This document shows positions 12,565 to 23,667 of a stretch of DNA of 64,000 bases, piece after piece. Under the pieces are notes generated by a model, which did not search any database, was not told the DNA's origin, and saw only the letters and a list, made by a program, of their open reading frames with translations. The translations under genes and the position numbers were made by a program. How positions within the stretch are numbered: the first letter of the stretch is position 1; every line of letters starts with the position of its first letter. Origin of the DNA: Parietaria judaica (lineage: Eukaryota > Streptophyta > Magnoliopsida > Rosales > Urticaceae). Location: NCBI GenBank assembly GCA_954871525.1, contig OX940868.1, forward strand, positions 27,771,056-27,835,055. The letters run 5' to 3'.

Positions 12565-12770
12565 TTTCAATAGGGGTGACACTATTGACCAATGTTACAA
12601 TGCACTATTAGATTATTAGATATATTCAGTGTAAGAACATGTGACACTATTGGCCGAGTTTACAATATGTAAAAGGGACACGCATTTGTGTCCTAAATAA
12701 TTTGAACCCGTGACCTTTCGTATAAGTATGTGGCCGAATTACCACTAGGTCAAGCAAGCTTGGTTGCCAA
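12565..12770 (-). mobile_element. tRNA-derived SINE remnant
   Basis: On the minus strand TGACCTAGTGGT (12741-12752) resembles a Pol III A box and GGTCACGGGTTCAAA (about 12700-12714) a B box, 38 bases apart as in tRNA-derived SINEs. The B-box wording is a common one in plant SINEs. The outer ends are uncertain: a 3' tail and target duplication were not clear, although a TGACACTATTG motif occurs twice, near 12577 and 12642. Confidence 0.5.
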
Positions 12771-12951
12771 TCTATTCCAAATTTAATGGGTGAAATAAAT
12801 AAACAAGGTCGGTAACAATATTAAAGGTGCAATCATATATAAAATAAATAAAAATAAGTTGTGATAAGCATCATTCGATTGATCAACTGAGTACTTTCTT
12901 ACTTAAATGTGCAATGTTTGAAGTTTATCGTAAATATCTTTTTATAATGGA

Positions 12952-13115
12952 TGTTTGAATTTATTGCTCTGTTTCTACGGCTTTCAAAAGAAAAGGCTCG
13001 ATCTTGGAAATTTTAGATAGTTCGATTGTATACATCAAGAAAGTAATAGCTATAATATAGAGTCAGTTTTACTGTTAATGACAACCGCGACGTGATAAAA
13101 AGACTTTCTATATTT
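12952..13115. repeat. diverged direct repeat, copy 1 (partner at 15138-15310)
   Basis: Shares with 15138-15310 the ordered blocks TTGCTCTGT, GATAGTTCGATT, TACATCAAGAAAG, AATAGCTAT, ACTGTT, CGCGACGTG and CTTTCTATATTTT-like ends, with many substitutions and small gaps. It is a dispersed duplication of non-coding sequence in the same orientation. Confidence 0.65.
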
Positions 13116-14399
13116 TAATTATCTTTTTATTTTTGTAAATTTCTCGGATATTTGTGTTAACAAGTGAGAGTTTTATTAATAAATTAGAGACGGGATCACT
13201 AATCCAGTGAGCCCGACTATTGTTAAAAAAAAAAAAAAAAACTTGCTAGCCCGAAGCGTGTTTGTTGCTACCGCTGACCCTGCTGCTACGACTGAGCTAG
13301 TTGGTTTGCGGAGGGAATTTTTAATCCTCTTTTTTTAAGTTTGAGCGTAAAAGAACTACACCGCGTCTACCGATTCAGTCACTGCTTGAAGTACTATGTC
13401 TGCTGAAAATATGATGTAGAACGTAACTGAAGGAGACAAAAATTTATCAAGCAAAACATAAAATTTCTTTGATTCATAAAAATTCCCCGTTACATTCCAA
13501 GGCTTACTAAATATAGGGCATGGATTTTTTTTTATCATGGGCTTAGAAAACACAACGCATTAGTTAGTTAGCCTAAAAAATTAGAACATAAAAAATACTA
13601 ACTAATAAATAACTTAAAAACTCATGTCTTAGTAAATATTAACTAATTATAGTTTAGGAAATATAAACTTATACTAATAAATCTAAAATATAAATTAATA
13701 AATAACTATTAATTGATTATGCAATCTTCAAGGCGGACATCAAAATATACGAACTACACTACATATGATATTAGATATCTCAAAAACATAGAAAGACTAA
13801 AAACAATACAAGGAAAACGTGAGGAAGTACACCTTAACCTACTAACAGGGCCACCGACAGGTGCAATAAAGCATGTTGCGCACGTGTCAATATGCAACAA
13901 ATTATATATCTATACGCATTTTCGAACACGCTTCCAACACGTAAATGATGAAATAACAATCTAAATTCAACGTCTTTCACTAACATTATTAATATTATCA
14001 TTTTCAAGAGAAGAAAATAAGAACTAGACATTGCTTTCTTTTCCTGGTCATGTATAATATATTATAATTTTTTTTTTTTATCTTGTTTTGTTGTAGTTCA
14101 CCTCATGAGAGTTTTATTTACATTCCAATCTGAGTGAACAAATCAGTGGGCAATTTAACCCAGTATTTTTACCCTAATATTTTGCATAAAAAAATGTCGA
14201 GAGAAAAATGCAAAACATATAAAAGGGTGAAAAGAGGGCACGAAAACAAAATATAGTTACAGACAAAAAGATTAATATCTATATAAGTATTTAGTGTTTT
14301 AATTTAATAGTTAATAAATTCAAAATTTGCAAGTAAATCTTAAATACATGGCACTTTCGAAAGAGTTAAAAGTTTATTAACAACACATAATTTTTTTAC

Positions 14400-14630
14400 T
14401 TAATTAAATAAAAAAAATTATTGAGAAGCAAAATAATAAACATCATAATCTTGGTATTAAAAAAATCCATCACAGAAATAAAAACATTACTTATATCACT
14501 ATTAACTTTAAATAAAATTAAGAGGCATCAATAGCTATATATTTCCAAAAGAATAAGCAACCAACTAGCTGAAGCCTGAAGCACTTGTTAAACTTAAATA
14601 CAAAAAACATATCTTATTCCTATTAGCCAA
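14400..14630. repeat. diverged copy of the oxidoreductase 3' flank (partner at 15330-15556)
   Basis: Shares GAGAAGCAAAATAAT, a GACATTAATAGCTAT-like block, AAGCAACCAACTA and CATAAACATATCTTATT in the same order as 15330-15556, which lies directly downstream of the quinone oxidoreductase stop. No copy of the coding exon accompanies it. Confidence 0.65.
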
Positions 14631-15612
14631 GCTAAATAGGTAAAAGACTTCATTAGCGATTTTGATTCACTTATATTCTTTGAGGGTCTGCTGCTAAAAA
14701 ATATGAACAGTGGCTGAAAATGGTACGTAACTAATAAAAATTTCATTTAAGGTCATTTACAAGAAAAACCGTAGCCCTATCCCAAATTGCGAGTCAGCCT
14801 TTCTCTAAATTTCTAACTCTTATTCAATGGTTGGTAGTAGTAGTATTTAACATGCTTTTATTTGGTTTAACATTCAAGCTCCATTATATTACTCTGCATG
14901 TCTCACTTAATCTTCTTCTCAGGGTTGTGTTCGAGTATTCCGCATGTCCCAAAGCCAATGTCGTCAAGGTTTCTTCTTCCACCGGATCGCTGACCGTTTT
15001 TGTATCGCGATTATGGTAATCGGTTTCTGTTTTTTGCGGGTTCAGTCTTCTAGACGGCTCTCCTAGAAGCTGTTCAAGAATCAAGATTGTCACGAATCAC
15101 CAAATTATATGTGGGTTGTCTATTTATTTCTTTCATTATGTCTGTTTGGATTTGTTGCTCTGTATAAACGGTGTTTTAGATTAAATTACTCGATTATCGA
15201 AATTCTGGATAGTTCGATTACGTACATCAAGAAAGAAATAGCTATGTAATTTAGTGTTGATACTACTGTTGATGATTTCCGCGACGTGGTAGAAAGACAC
15301 TTTATATTTTAAATTAAATAAAAATAAACGGGATTTTAGTGAGAAGCAAAATAATGAACATTAAAGACTGTAAAACGTGGTTTTTAAGTTTATACCACCA
15401 CACAAAAAAAAAAAAAAAAAGTATTTATTCGCCACAAACCCTAAATAAAATGAAGAGACATTAATAGCTATAATTGTCAAAAGATTAAGCAACCAACTAT
15501 CTTTAGTAGCTCTTCTTAAAAAGATATTTAAATACCATAAACATATCTTATTTAAGGTTTTGGTGGGCCAACATCCATAGCATATCATACAAACATTTCT
15601 TATAGGGAAGAA

Positions 15613-18155
15613 TCAGGGGAAAAGCAGAATCTTCCCTATGTGTTGACTACTCTCCATAAGCTTATGGGCCTCTGCGGCCTCCGCTAAATGGAACGAGCCG
15701 TACACAACCGGTTTTACTTTACCGGCCGCCACAGCCGGCCAAACTTTCTCCTCCACTTCTCGAACGATCTCAGCTTTGTTCTCCTTGCTCCGAGTCCTTA
15801 AGCCGGCCGCTGTAAACAATACACGTATCACAAACTTACAACAAACAGGCTTGGTAAAAAGATAAGGGTATCATCGGAATATAATACATAAAATTAACAC
15901 AATTCTAAATACATAATATAGAGACATTTTGGCAATTTAAAGTGGGCCAAAGGAAAAATATTCTCTTAGAAATATAAGTATGATGTTGATTCCCTCAAAT
16001 TTAACAAACCTGACATGATATGTCATGTGTGCCCCCAAGTCATTTAAACAAAATAGTGATAAAATAAAACAAGAAATATATATATTTTTGTTTTAAATTT
16101 TAATAACATGGGCGCCATGCGAGACGGCATAATAAAATGGAGTCTTCCTTTAGGGTGCTAAACTTTTGTAGAGGTATATTGTTATCAAAATTTAGCCTTG
16201 CGTAGTAAAGAACTACGCAAGGCTAAATTTTCACCACAATTTAAAATTACGTATTTTCACCACAATTTTTGCTATATTATATAGTCTATAAAAATGAGGA
16301 TACCTTGAACAGTGAGGCGTTTAGCGAATATAGCACGCAAATCGAGTTCTGTGATCGGACCGCCCATCAAGCCAATCACAAAAAGCCTTCCATCTAGACT
16401 CAAACTCTCGAGATTTTTCTTGAAATAGGATGCTCCAAGGCTGTCGAGAATAACATCAACACCTGCGATCACATATCGAGAATAACCATAAGTAAGTTTG
16501 TACAGTAACTTTAAACCGGAGTTGGATTTCCTGCAGAAATAAAATCAGTTTTTCATTGGGTAAACATTTGTTGTCCTAAAACATGGAGCTTCTAGTTTCT
16601 GTATTTAGGTGGTAAATCCGGAGGCCAGTGTAAAAATTTACCTTTTCCGCCAGTTTCTTCCTTGACTCTAGCAACAAAGTCCTCGGTCTTGTAATTGATA
16701 CAAACATCAGCCCCAAGATTCTTGCAGAAAGATAATTTTTCCTCGCTACCTGATGATTAACATATAGTTATGAATTAGTTCACTAAAAATACCACTAAGC
16801 TACAATATTACAGAAAATAGTAGGACCTGCTGTGACAAATACTCTTGCTCCATAGTATTTGGCTATCTGAATGGCAAATGTACCAATACCACTTGAACCC
16901 CCATGGACCTAAAATTTCCAAGGATTGTAAGCATCAAGTATACAAGTATAAAGGTGGCTTTTGCAGAAAAATAAAGTGAAGGTACTTATAAGTTTCAGTT
17001 TATTACATGTGTGGTGTTTATTATGGATCATATCATCACACAAACAGGATCGTAACGCAAAGTTGATTCTCACGAAAAACATGCGATAATATTTAATATT
17101 TCATTTCTAAAGTGTTAAGAGACACATCAATTAACAGTAATACAAATGATATTATCACTAGGTTAAGGATGAAGTGAGTTGATGAATCATAAACTCACGA
17201 AGGCCAATTTTTAGGGGTATAGTTACGCATTAGCTTATACCCTTCGGTGTGAGCCAACGTTAGATGGATTACGGCCATATACTATGACATATACATTTTG
17301 GTACACAAAATTAATCTCGGAACTAAGAGCTTTGCATAATATTCACGGTACAATCTCTCCTCTTTGGGAGAGATTAAACTTTGTGAATCATTATTGGCCA
17401 ACCCTTTCACTAGCTTAATGCAACGTCCCGCGCGTTCTCTACTCAAAGTCCGGCAATATAGCGAGGGTTACAACGTTCTCCGAGCCAAAAGACTTACCAA
17501 GAAGGACTCCCCGGCGGCGAGGTGGCTGGTCATGAAGACAGTGGACCAAACGGTGCAAGCAACCTCCGGGAGACTCGTGGCGTCCTTCAGACTAACACCT
17601 GCCGGCACCGGCAGAACTTGCCCCGCAGGCACCGCCACCTTCTCCGCATACCCACCTCCGCTCAGAAGAGCGCAAACCTGTTAATGAACCACAATTTCTT
17701 ATATCAAATCACGCAATTTCAATACTTTTCACCTACAGACATCAGCAGATTCCCAGGTTTCATTTCGATAGGAGAGACTCCCTAGGTTGCCTTCAAATTC
17801 GTTCTAATCTCATAGCGTGAAAACGAAATCAGCATTTGAACACTGATATGGAAGTATCTGTGTACGAAACGATCGAAATCAGAAATGGATGGTTTAGCGA
17901 GACCTGATCGCCCACTTTCCAGCGAGAGACGTCGGCGCCGACGGACTCGACGGTGCCGGAACACTCGAGGCCGAGATACGGGCTGGCTCCCGGCGGCGGA
18001 GGGTAGGAACCTTTCCGCTGTTGGACATCGGCTCGGTTGAGAGCCGTGGCTTCCACCTTGATGAGGACTTCATCGTCGTTGAGCTTGGGCTCTTGGACTT
18101 CGTCGAGCTTCAGCACTTCGGGTCCGCCATTAGAGCTTATCACTATGGCCTTCAT
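15613..18155 (-). CDS. zeta-crystallin-like NADPH:quinone oxidoreductase (MDR family, PIG3-like)
   Basis: Six exons, 17904-18155, 17498-17677, 16827-16908, 16642-16749, 16304-16462 and 15613-15809, adding to 978 bases and 325 residues with consistent GT-AG junctions and phases. The N-terminal GroES-like domain carries NRADVQQRKGSYPPPPGASPYLGLE, with a Tyr/Pro-rich loop as in TP53I3/PIG3-like enzymes and no zinc-binding cysteines. The Rossmann domain starts VHGGSSGIGTFAIQIAK at residue 145, with VFVTAGSEEKL and GVDVILDSLG following, so NADPH is the expected cofactor. The C-terminus ends EAHKLMESSQHIGKILL. The reaction expected from the family is NADPH-dependent reduction of quinones, probably in the cytosol since no targeting peptide is visible. 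Intron 5 contains a perfect hairpin. Confidence 0.92.
16187..16231. repeat. perfect 20-bp inverted repeat with 5-base loop
   Basis: Arms 16187-16206 and 16212-16231 are perfect reverse complements; the arm reads AAAATTTAGCCTTGCGTAGT and the loop AAAGA. It lies in intron 5 of the quinone oxidoreductase gene. A short direct repeat TTTTCACCACAATTT follows at about 16228 and 16255. The form suggests a relic of a small fold-back element or MITE centre. Confidence 0.9.
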
Positions 18156-18875
18156 CGCTGTCTCCGTCCTGGGTGACCGTGATTCTACCGTGTTTCGAAG
18201 GGAAAATGGACTAAATAAACGGCTTCAAAGTGAATTTTATAATTCTTTTTAAGTGATTTTTTAAGAAGAAATATATAAATTTTGTTTCGAGATTAGAAAA
18301 TTATAATAAATTGTGTCTTAAAAATTAATTTTATTAAAATTAATGTTTTATAATAAATAAAGAAGCTTATGAGACGGTCTGCCCAACCCTAGTTCAATGG
18401 GTCTTGGGCAGCTCGCGCTCAAGCGGGGGAATCCGCCCGTGCAGTTTGCGGACGGGCAAGTCCTCAAAATTATTTATCTTTGTACACATGTATTAAAAAT
18501 TAATCGGGCATTGCCCGCACACCATTAAACGTAGGCGCGGGCTACTTATAACCATCACCCTTTATGTCCAAACAGGCTGTGCGTTAGGGGTGAAAAAGAC
18601 AAAACGTAAACTGAATTTTTTATTTATCACAGACCAATCAAATCGATACAGATTAAACCGCTACCGCTATTAAAGAGGTTTAAGCAGAATATACCAACAA
18701 CAACAAAATTAAATATCCAAATTAGATTAGGATTTACGTGCACCTGTCCACCTATTCGTCTGGATAAGATTGAGTATTAACTAAGTTGTAGCTTCACGTT
18801 ATTGAGCTTTCAGTTTAAAAGTTTTACAAAAAGAAAATGATAATTTTTTAAGTAAAGATATATTTTTTTACTTTT
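18156..18875. other. intergenic, oxidoreductase promoter side
   Basis: Holds the upstream region of the minus-strand oxidoreductase gene and a GC-richer patch at 18375-18560 with the words GCCCGTGCAGTTTGCGGACGGGC-like arms. I recognise no gene in it. Confidence 0.5.
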
Positions 18876-20320
18876 GGGTAATTAGCGGCATAAGTGGCCA
18901 AGGTTTTCAAATTCTCTTAGGCATGATGCCAATGCCCAAAAATGACGGCAAAAGTCCCCAATGTGCACTAATCACTCTAATCGCAAAACTTCATTCAACT
19001 AATTGGATGATTGTTAGTCAACTAGTGATGTGGCAGTGTTGACTGACACGCGGACATCTACGTGGAACGCCATGTCATTTAATTTTTTTTTTGCCACTTC
19101 TTTTTTTTTTTTTTAATTTCTTTACGGGGACTACTTATTTTCTCGCCCTATCCAACGTTGCCACGTGTACATTTTCTCTCTCTGTCCCACATTGTCCCAC
19201 GTGTCATCTAAATAAGTAACCAAAATATTTTATATTTATATTTTGGAACCCATGACCAAACCCAGATAAACAAAGTACTAAATTACTAGATCAAAAGTAT
19301 TTGGTGTCAAAATGTAATGGATATAAAAATTTAAATAGCAAACATATCCATTAATATGTAAGATATTTTTTTGATTATTATCCGTCATTTTTTTGGGTAG
19401 TGGTTGAAAATACTACTATAGTTGTAAATATTATCCTATTTATAAGTTTATTTTCGTAGTGGCTGAAAATACTACTAAAATTGTATATATTATCATACTT
19501 ATAAGTTTTAAATACTTACATCTTATAATAATTTAATAAAGTAAAATAAATATGAAATAAAGTTATCTATTTATTAACAATATCACGACTAATTAAATAA
19601 ATAAAATGAGTTTAGCATAAGCAACTGTAGCTAGTTTATTATGATTAGTTAATAAACATGATGATCATAAATCTATAGAAATTTTGAAAAAATGAATAAT
19701 GGGACTCGACTAACGTAAACCCTCTTGATTGTTGAGAAATTTTATACTTATCTTGATAAAGTCCAACTAAAATCAAACTTTAGATAATGTGGTCTACTTG
19801 GCATGCCAATTACACGAGATTATTTCCTATTGGTTTAGTTAATTATACTTATCTTGATAATCTCTTACTATGTTTGCTATTTAAATTGTCATATTCAGTA
19901 CAATCTGTCACCAAATAACTTCGGTGGTTTAGTGTTTTCTTTTTTTGGGCTCTGGGTTTCAACCTTACAAATGCAATAAAAAAAGGCTAATTATTTGGAT
20001 GGCACATGTCATAGTGTGGGAAAGAGAGAATGGACACGTGTCAACGGGAGAAGGCGAGAAGAAAAGTGAGCCACGTAAAAAAATGCAAAAGAAAAATAAC
20101 GTGGGAAATAAATTAAAAATGACGTGGCATGCCATGTAGATGTCTGCGTGGCGGTCAACACTGCCACATCATCATTTGACTAACAATCATCCAATTAGTT
20201 GGTGAAATTTTGTGATTAGTGTGATTAGTGCACATTGGGGACTTTTATCGTCGTTTTTTGGCATTGGCATCATGCCTAAGGGAATTCAAAAACTTTGGCC
20301 ATTTATGCCGCTAATTACCC
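18876..20320. mobile_element. non-autonomous DNA transposon with ~470-bp inverted repeats (MULE-like)
   Basis: The left arm 18876 to about 19347 and the right arm about 19869-20320 are diverged reverse complements of each other. Both ends begin GGGTAATTAGCGGCATAA and continue TGGCCAA; the inner ends match through TTTAAATAGCAAACATA. Several blocks between them match as well, including the stretch with GGATGATTGTTAGTCAA and the TGCCATG/CGTGG block. The core of about 520 bases has no transposase and carries a 54-base tandem duplication at 19397-19509. Very long TIRs with a small non-coding core point to Mutator-like elements. I could not find the 9-bp target duplication expected for that superfamily, so the class is an inference. 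The right arm ends 191 bases before the ATG of the nuclease gene. Confidence 0.75.
19397..19509. repeat. tandem duplication in the transposon core
   Basis: Two copies, 19397-19450 and 19456-19509, each starting GTAGTGG and containing TGAAAATACTACTA and ending CTTATAAGTTT or TTATAAGTTTA. GTAGT and ACTAC inside each copy can pair as a small hairpin. Confidence 0.8.
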
Positions 20321-20511
20321 TTAAAAATATGAAATATCATTCCATTTCCACCCACTACGCTAGTATATCATCAACTGCAAATTTATGCAAGACTACAAGT
20401 AACCTTGTCATCATCTTCAGGTCAAAGTCAAACCCAGAAGAGAAAGAGGTCTCTTCGATTCATTTCTCTTCACCCGAACAAGACGAAGATCTTCCACTGT
20501 TGTTGACGGAA

Positions 20512-23359
20512 ATGCAGGGACGACGCTGGGTATGGCTTAATCTGATCGCGGCTCTGACACTGCTGATTCCAGGCGTCCTCGGATGGGGCAAAGAAGGCCA
20601 CTATGCTGTTTGCAAGATCGCCGAGGTAATTATGTTATACTTGCATTGCTGCATTCTGAAGAACGATTCTGCTTCGTATGATGTGAATTCTGGTTCCTTC
20701 CTTTCTTTCGATTACAGAGCTATCTGAGTGAAGAAGCTGAGGGTGCAGTCAGGAAATTGGTTCCCGATGGCGATCTCGCGTCAGTCTGCTCGTGGCCCGA
20801 TCAGATTCGCTTCCATTACCGGTGGAGCAGTGATTTGCACTTCGTCGACACGCCGGATTTCAGGTGTAACTACGAATATTGCAGTAAGTATGTTGTTCTT
20901 CATAAATCATACTTTAATGTTGGGAAAATCAGCCTCTAACTTTGTCTGTGTTGTCTCTTTTGAGCCTCCTTGCTTAGTAAATTGACTGTTGCGTCTTTGA
21001 CTTAGTTGCGTTTTGTCCATTGTAGGCCGCCAAAAATACAAAGAACGCGATTTTTGTTGTTGAGAAACTTATGGTGGGTTGAGGTTTAGGGACAAAAATG
21101 AAAAGTCCGGAGTCCGATCTTATTAGAGGAACGAAAAAATAAAGCCAAGGACATCTATAAGAGGAACAAAAATGCACAAAACGCGATTTTAGTTGATGAA
21201 AAACTTATGGTGGTTTGAGGTAAGGGCTGCTTAGAGACAAAACTATATAGTCAAGGGCCTTGATTGTCCTTCATGTTAATCATTCTGCAAAAAAAAAAAT
21301 TCTAAGCTTTGGTTCGATTCATTATTTATCTATAACTAGAAGAGGAAAATAAATCGGGATTTGTCTCTTCAAATATACATTTTTATGTTATTCTCGTTGA
21401 TAATAGGAGACTGCCATGACTCCGGCGGAAACAAAGATAGATGCGTGACCGGGGCCATTAACAACTATACAACACAGCTGCGTACAGGCTATGATAACAA
21501 CCTGGAATCGCAATGTGAGTAACTCGTAGTAACCGGATAAAGAGCACGGGGACGTTCATAATATTCTGATTCTGTCAAATTATTTCATCTCTTGATGCAG
21601 ATAATTTGACGGAAGCGCTAATGTTCTTATCTCATTTTGTTGGGGATGTTCATCAGGTTCGTTGTCAGTAACTTGGTATTAAAGTTAGTATTCATACTGT
21701 ATACTTGATTACTTTACATATGTTTGTGACTTTTTCGTTGCTGAAATGCACTTGACTTGGTTATTTCGGGAATCGGGATTGATGTTCTTCATCAGGTTTG
21801 GGTTTTCTGTTCATAGTCGTTCTTCAAAACTTCATGGAAGTGCATAGCTTAGTAACGATGCAGTCGAAAATTAGAAAGTCTAATGGGAAATGATAACTTG
21901 GTTTTCAAGTAAATTTATGACAAGCTACTGTGAAATTATTTGTTGATGTGTTGTTTTCTAAAAAGTTTCCGAGTTTGTAACCATGGAAATGCATATGATC
22001 GGATTATTTCAGATGGTAAGACGTAAAAACTTCCTTGTGCTTTAATAAGATATCGTTTTCCAGCACTCTTGAACATCTGTTTGGTTGTTAATCTGATACT
22101 TCATTGTTACCAAATGACCCTTTTACCCTTGTAATTATGATAAGCATTGTTGTATACTGTAAAGATTATTAGTTTTGCCGACTAATTTATCTCCGTTGTG
22201 TTGTGTCATATCAGCCCCTTCATGCTGGTTTCCTTGGAGATTTAGGAGGGAACTCCATAACTGTACGATGGTATCGTAGGAAGACGAACCTTCACCACGT
22301 AAGACATCATCTACATGTTTCCGTTTTATTAATTGGTAAATTATATGGTGCTAAATTCTCACACCCGAAACTTTTACAGGTATGGGACACCATGATCATC
22401 GACTCTGCTTTGAAGGAATTCTATGACTCGGATCTTGCAACCATGATACAAACAATTCAACAGAATATTACCGTAAGTTCTCACTTTTTCTTGTTAAATA
22501 TAAAAACATTTTGGTCTATTTAATTTTTTGTTTCCTTTTAATGCTGCACGGTGAAGCTACGGAATTGGCCGGCCTAGAAAATGGATTTGCTATGTCGCAC
22601 TCCTAACAATCAAGGAACTCTTTTTTAACGATACATATGTTTTCTATTGTTTAGAATAATCGGTGGAATAATGTGTCATCTTGGGGAATATGCGCAAATA
22701 ACGAGACTGCTTGTCCAGATCCGTGAGTTCATCTTATTTTATGTGGTGTGCTCTATTCAGAATTCCCTAATTATCTTTTCAATTAATGTGTTGAAAGTAT
22801 AATCTCTCATTGCGCTCTTCAGGTACGCCTCGGAAAGCATCAATTTGGCCTGCAATTTTGCTTACAAGAATGCCACACCAGGAACCACACTTGAAGGTAT
22901 GTTAAAAAATAAAAAGAGATTCTATTGTTTAATTCTTCCATTACAACTGGCTGAGTGTAGGTTTAGACGGCCGTCGGCTTTTCTTAAACCGATTGATGTC
23001 CGTGCATTGTAACTTCCTTTTAGTTATTAATAGAATCATTGTTTCTTAAAAAAAAAAAAATCTCCCATTTCTACCAATTACAATTTTTGCACGTGGACCA
23101 ACTGAACCATCAAAGTTAGGTAATTTGCAACCTTGTTTATAGGAAAGGGCTATTTCTTCACGTTATGTCTTTCCTATCCAATAAAAAACCAATTTTTCCA
23201 TATTATAATCATTTCATTTGCTCTGTTTTAGATGAGTACTTCCTTTCCCGGCTTCCCGTGGTGGAGGAGAGGCTGGCTCAAGGCGGGGTCCGCTTAGCCG
23301 CAACTCTCAATCGGATCTTCTCGTCCGAAGCAAACATCGCAGAAGCAAGAAGAAGATAG
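20512..23359 (+). CDS. ENDO2: S1/P1-type endonuclease, ENDO2-like
   Basis: Nine exons: 20512-20625, 20718-20883, 21407-21514, 21601-21656, 22215-22298, 22380-22472, 22655-22722, 22823-22896, 23232-23359; 891 bases, 296 residues, phases consistent. A signal peptide (residues 1-24) precedes the mature Trp25, whose amino group and carbonyl bind zinc in this family. The other zinc ligands are present: His30, Asp66, His79, His141, Asp145, His151, His175 and Asp179. The text RDCHDSGGNKDRCVTGA and the closing YFLSRLPVVEERLAQGGVRL follow plant ENDO2. It should be a secreted or vacuolar Zn-dependent nuclease acting on RNA and single-stranded DNA. Potential N-glycosylation sites include NLT and NIT. 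The long open frame upstream of the ATG runs into the transposon arm and is not coding. Its neighbour downstream is a second nuclease gene in the same orientation. Confidence 0.93.
22948..23060 (+). mobile_element. LINE-type 3' tail in intron 8
   Basis: CTGGCTGAGTGTAGGTTTAGACGG, a TGTAACTTCC block, ATTAATAGAATCATTGTTTCTT and then a run of 13-16 A. This is the general shape of plant LINE 3' ends and resembles the segment at 23976-24092. Only the tail is present. Confidence 0.45.
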
Positions 23360-23667
23360 GATCATCATCAGAAAGAAGTTGTATAAACATGCTAATTTTG
23401 GCTATTTGTTTATGTAACTTGAAGTTTCGACACTTCTAAGTTCTAACTTCTAAGCAAGGAAAAATAAACGTACACACTGTTCTTTCTTAATAAAATTATT
23501 GATTCCAGGATATGCCCTATCTTGCTTGAGCTATAAGTTATCAAAGTGAACACATTAATCTTAAAATAGACCTTATTTCAAGCTTGCACTCAACATCTGA
23601 AGATTGTTATATATTGTGAAATGACTTCTCATTGCTTATTTGAGAAGAAGAAATAAAACTAGGGAAA

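Larger units (their letters stand above)
11760..15612. other. intergenic with SINE and duplicated flank sequence
   Basis: About 3.8 kb without a recognisable gene. It contains a probable SINE near 12565-12770, and two blocks that are diverged copies of sequence lying directly downstream of the quinone oxidoreductase gene. A 17-base A run lies near 13225-13241. Short open frames at 11930-12324 and 13713-13964 show no domain. Confidence 0.55.

Noticed and set aside
20212..20511. 100 extra residues in frame upstream of the ENDO2-like start
   Set aside because: The sequence comes from the transposon arm, and the signal peptide begins at the ATG at 20512.
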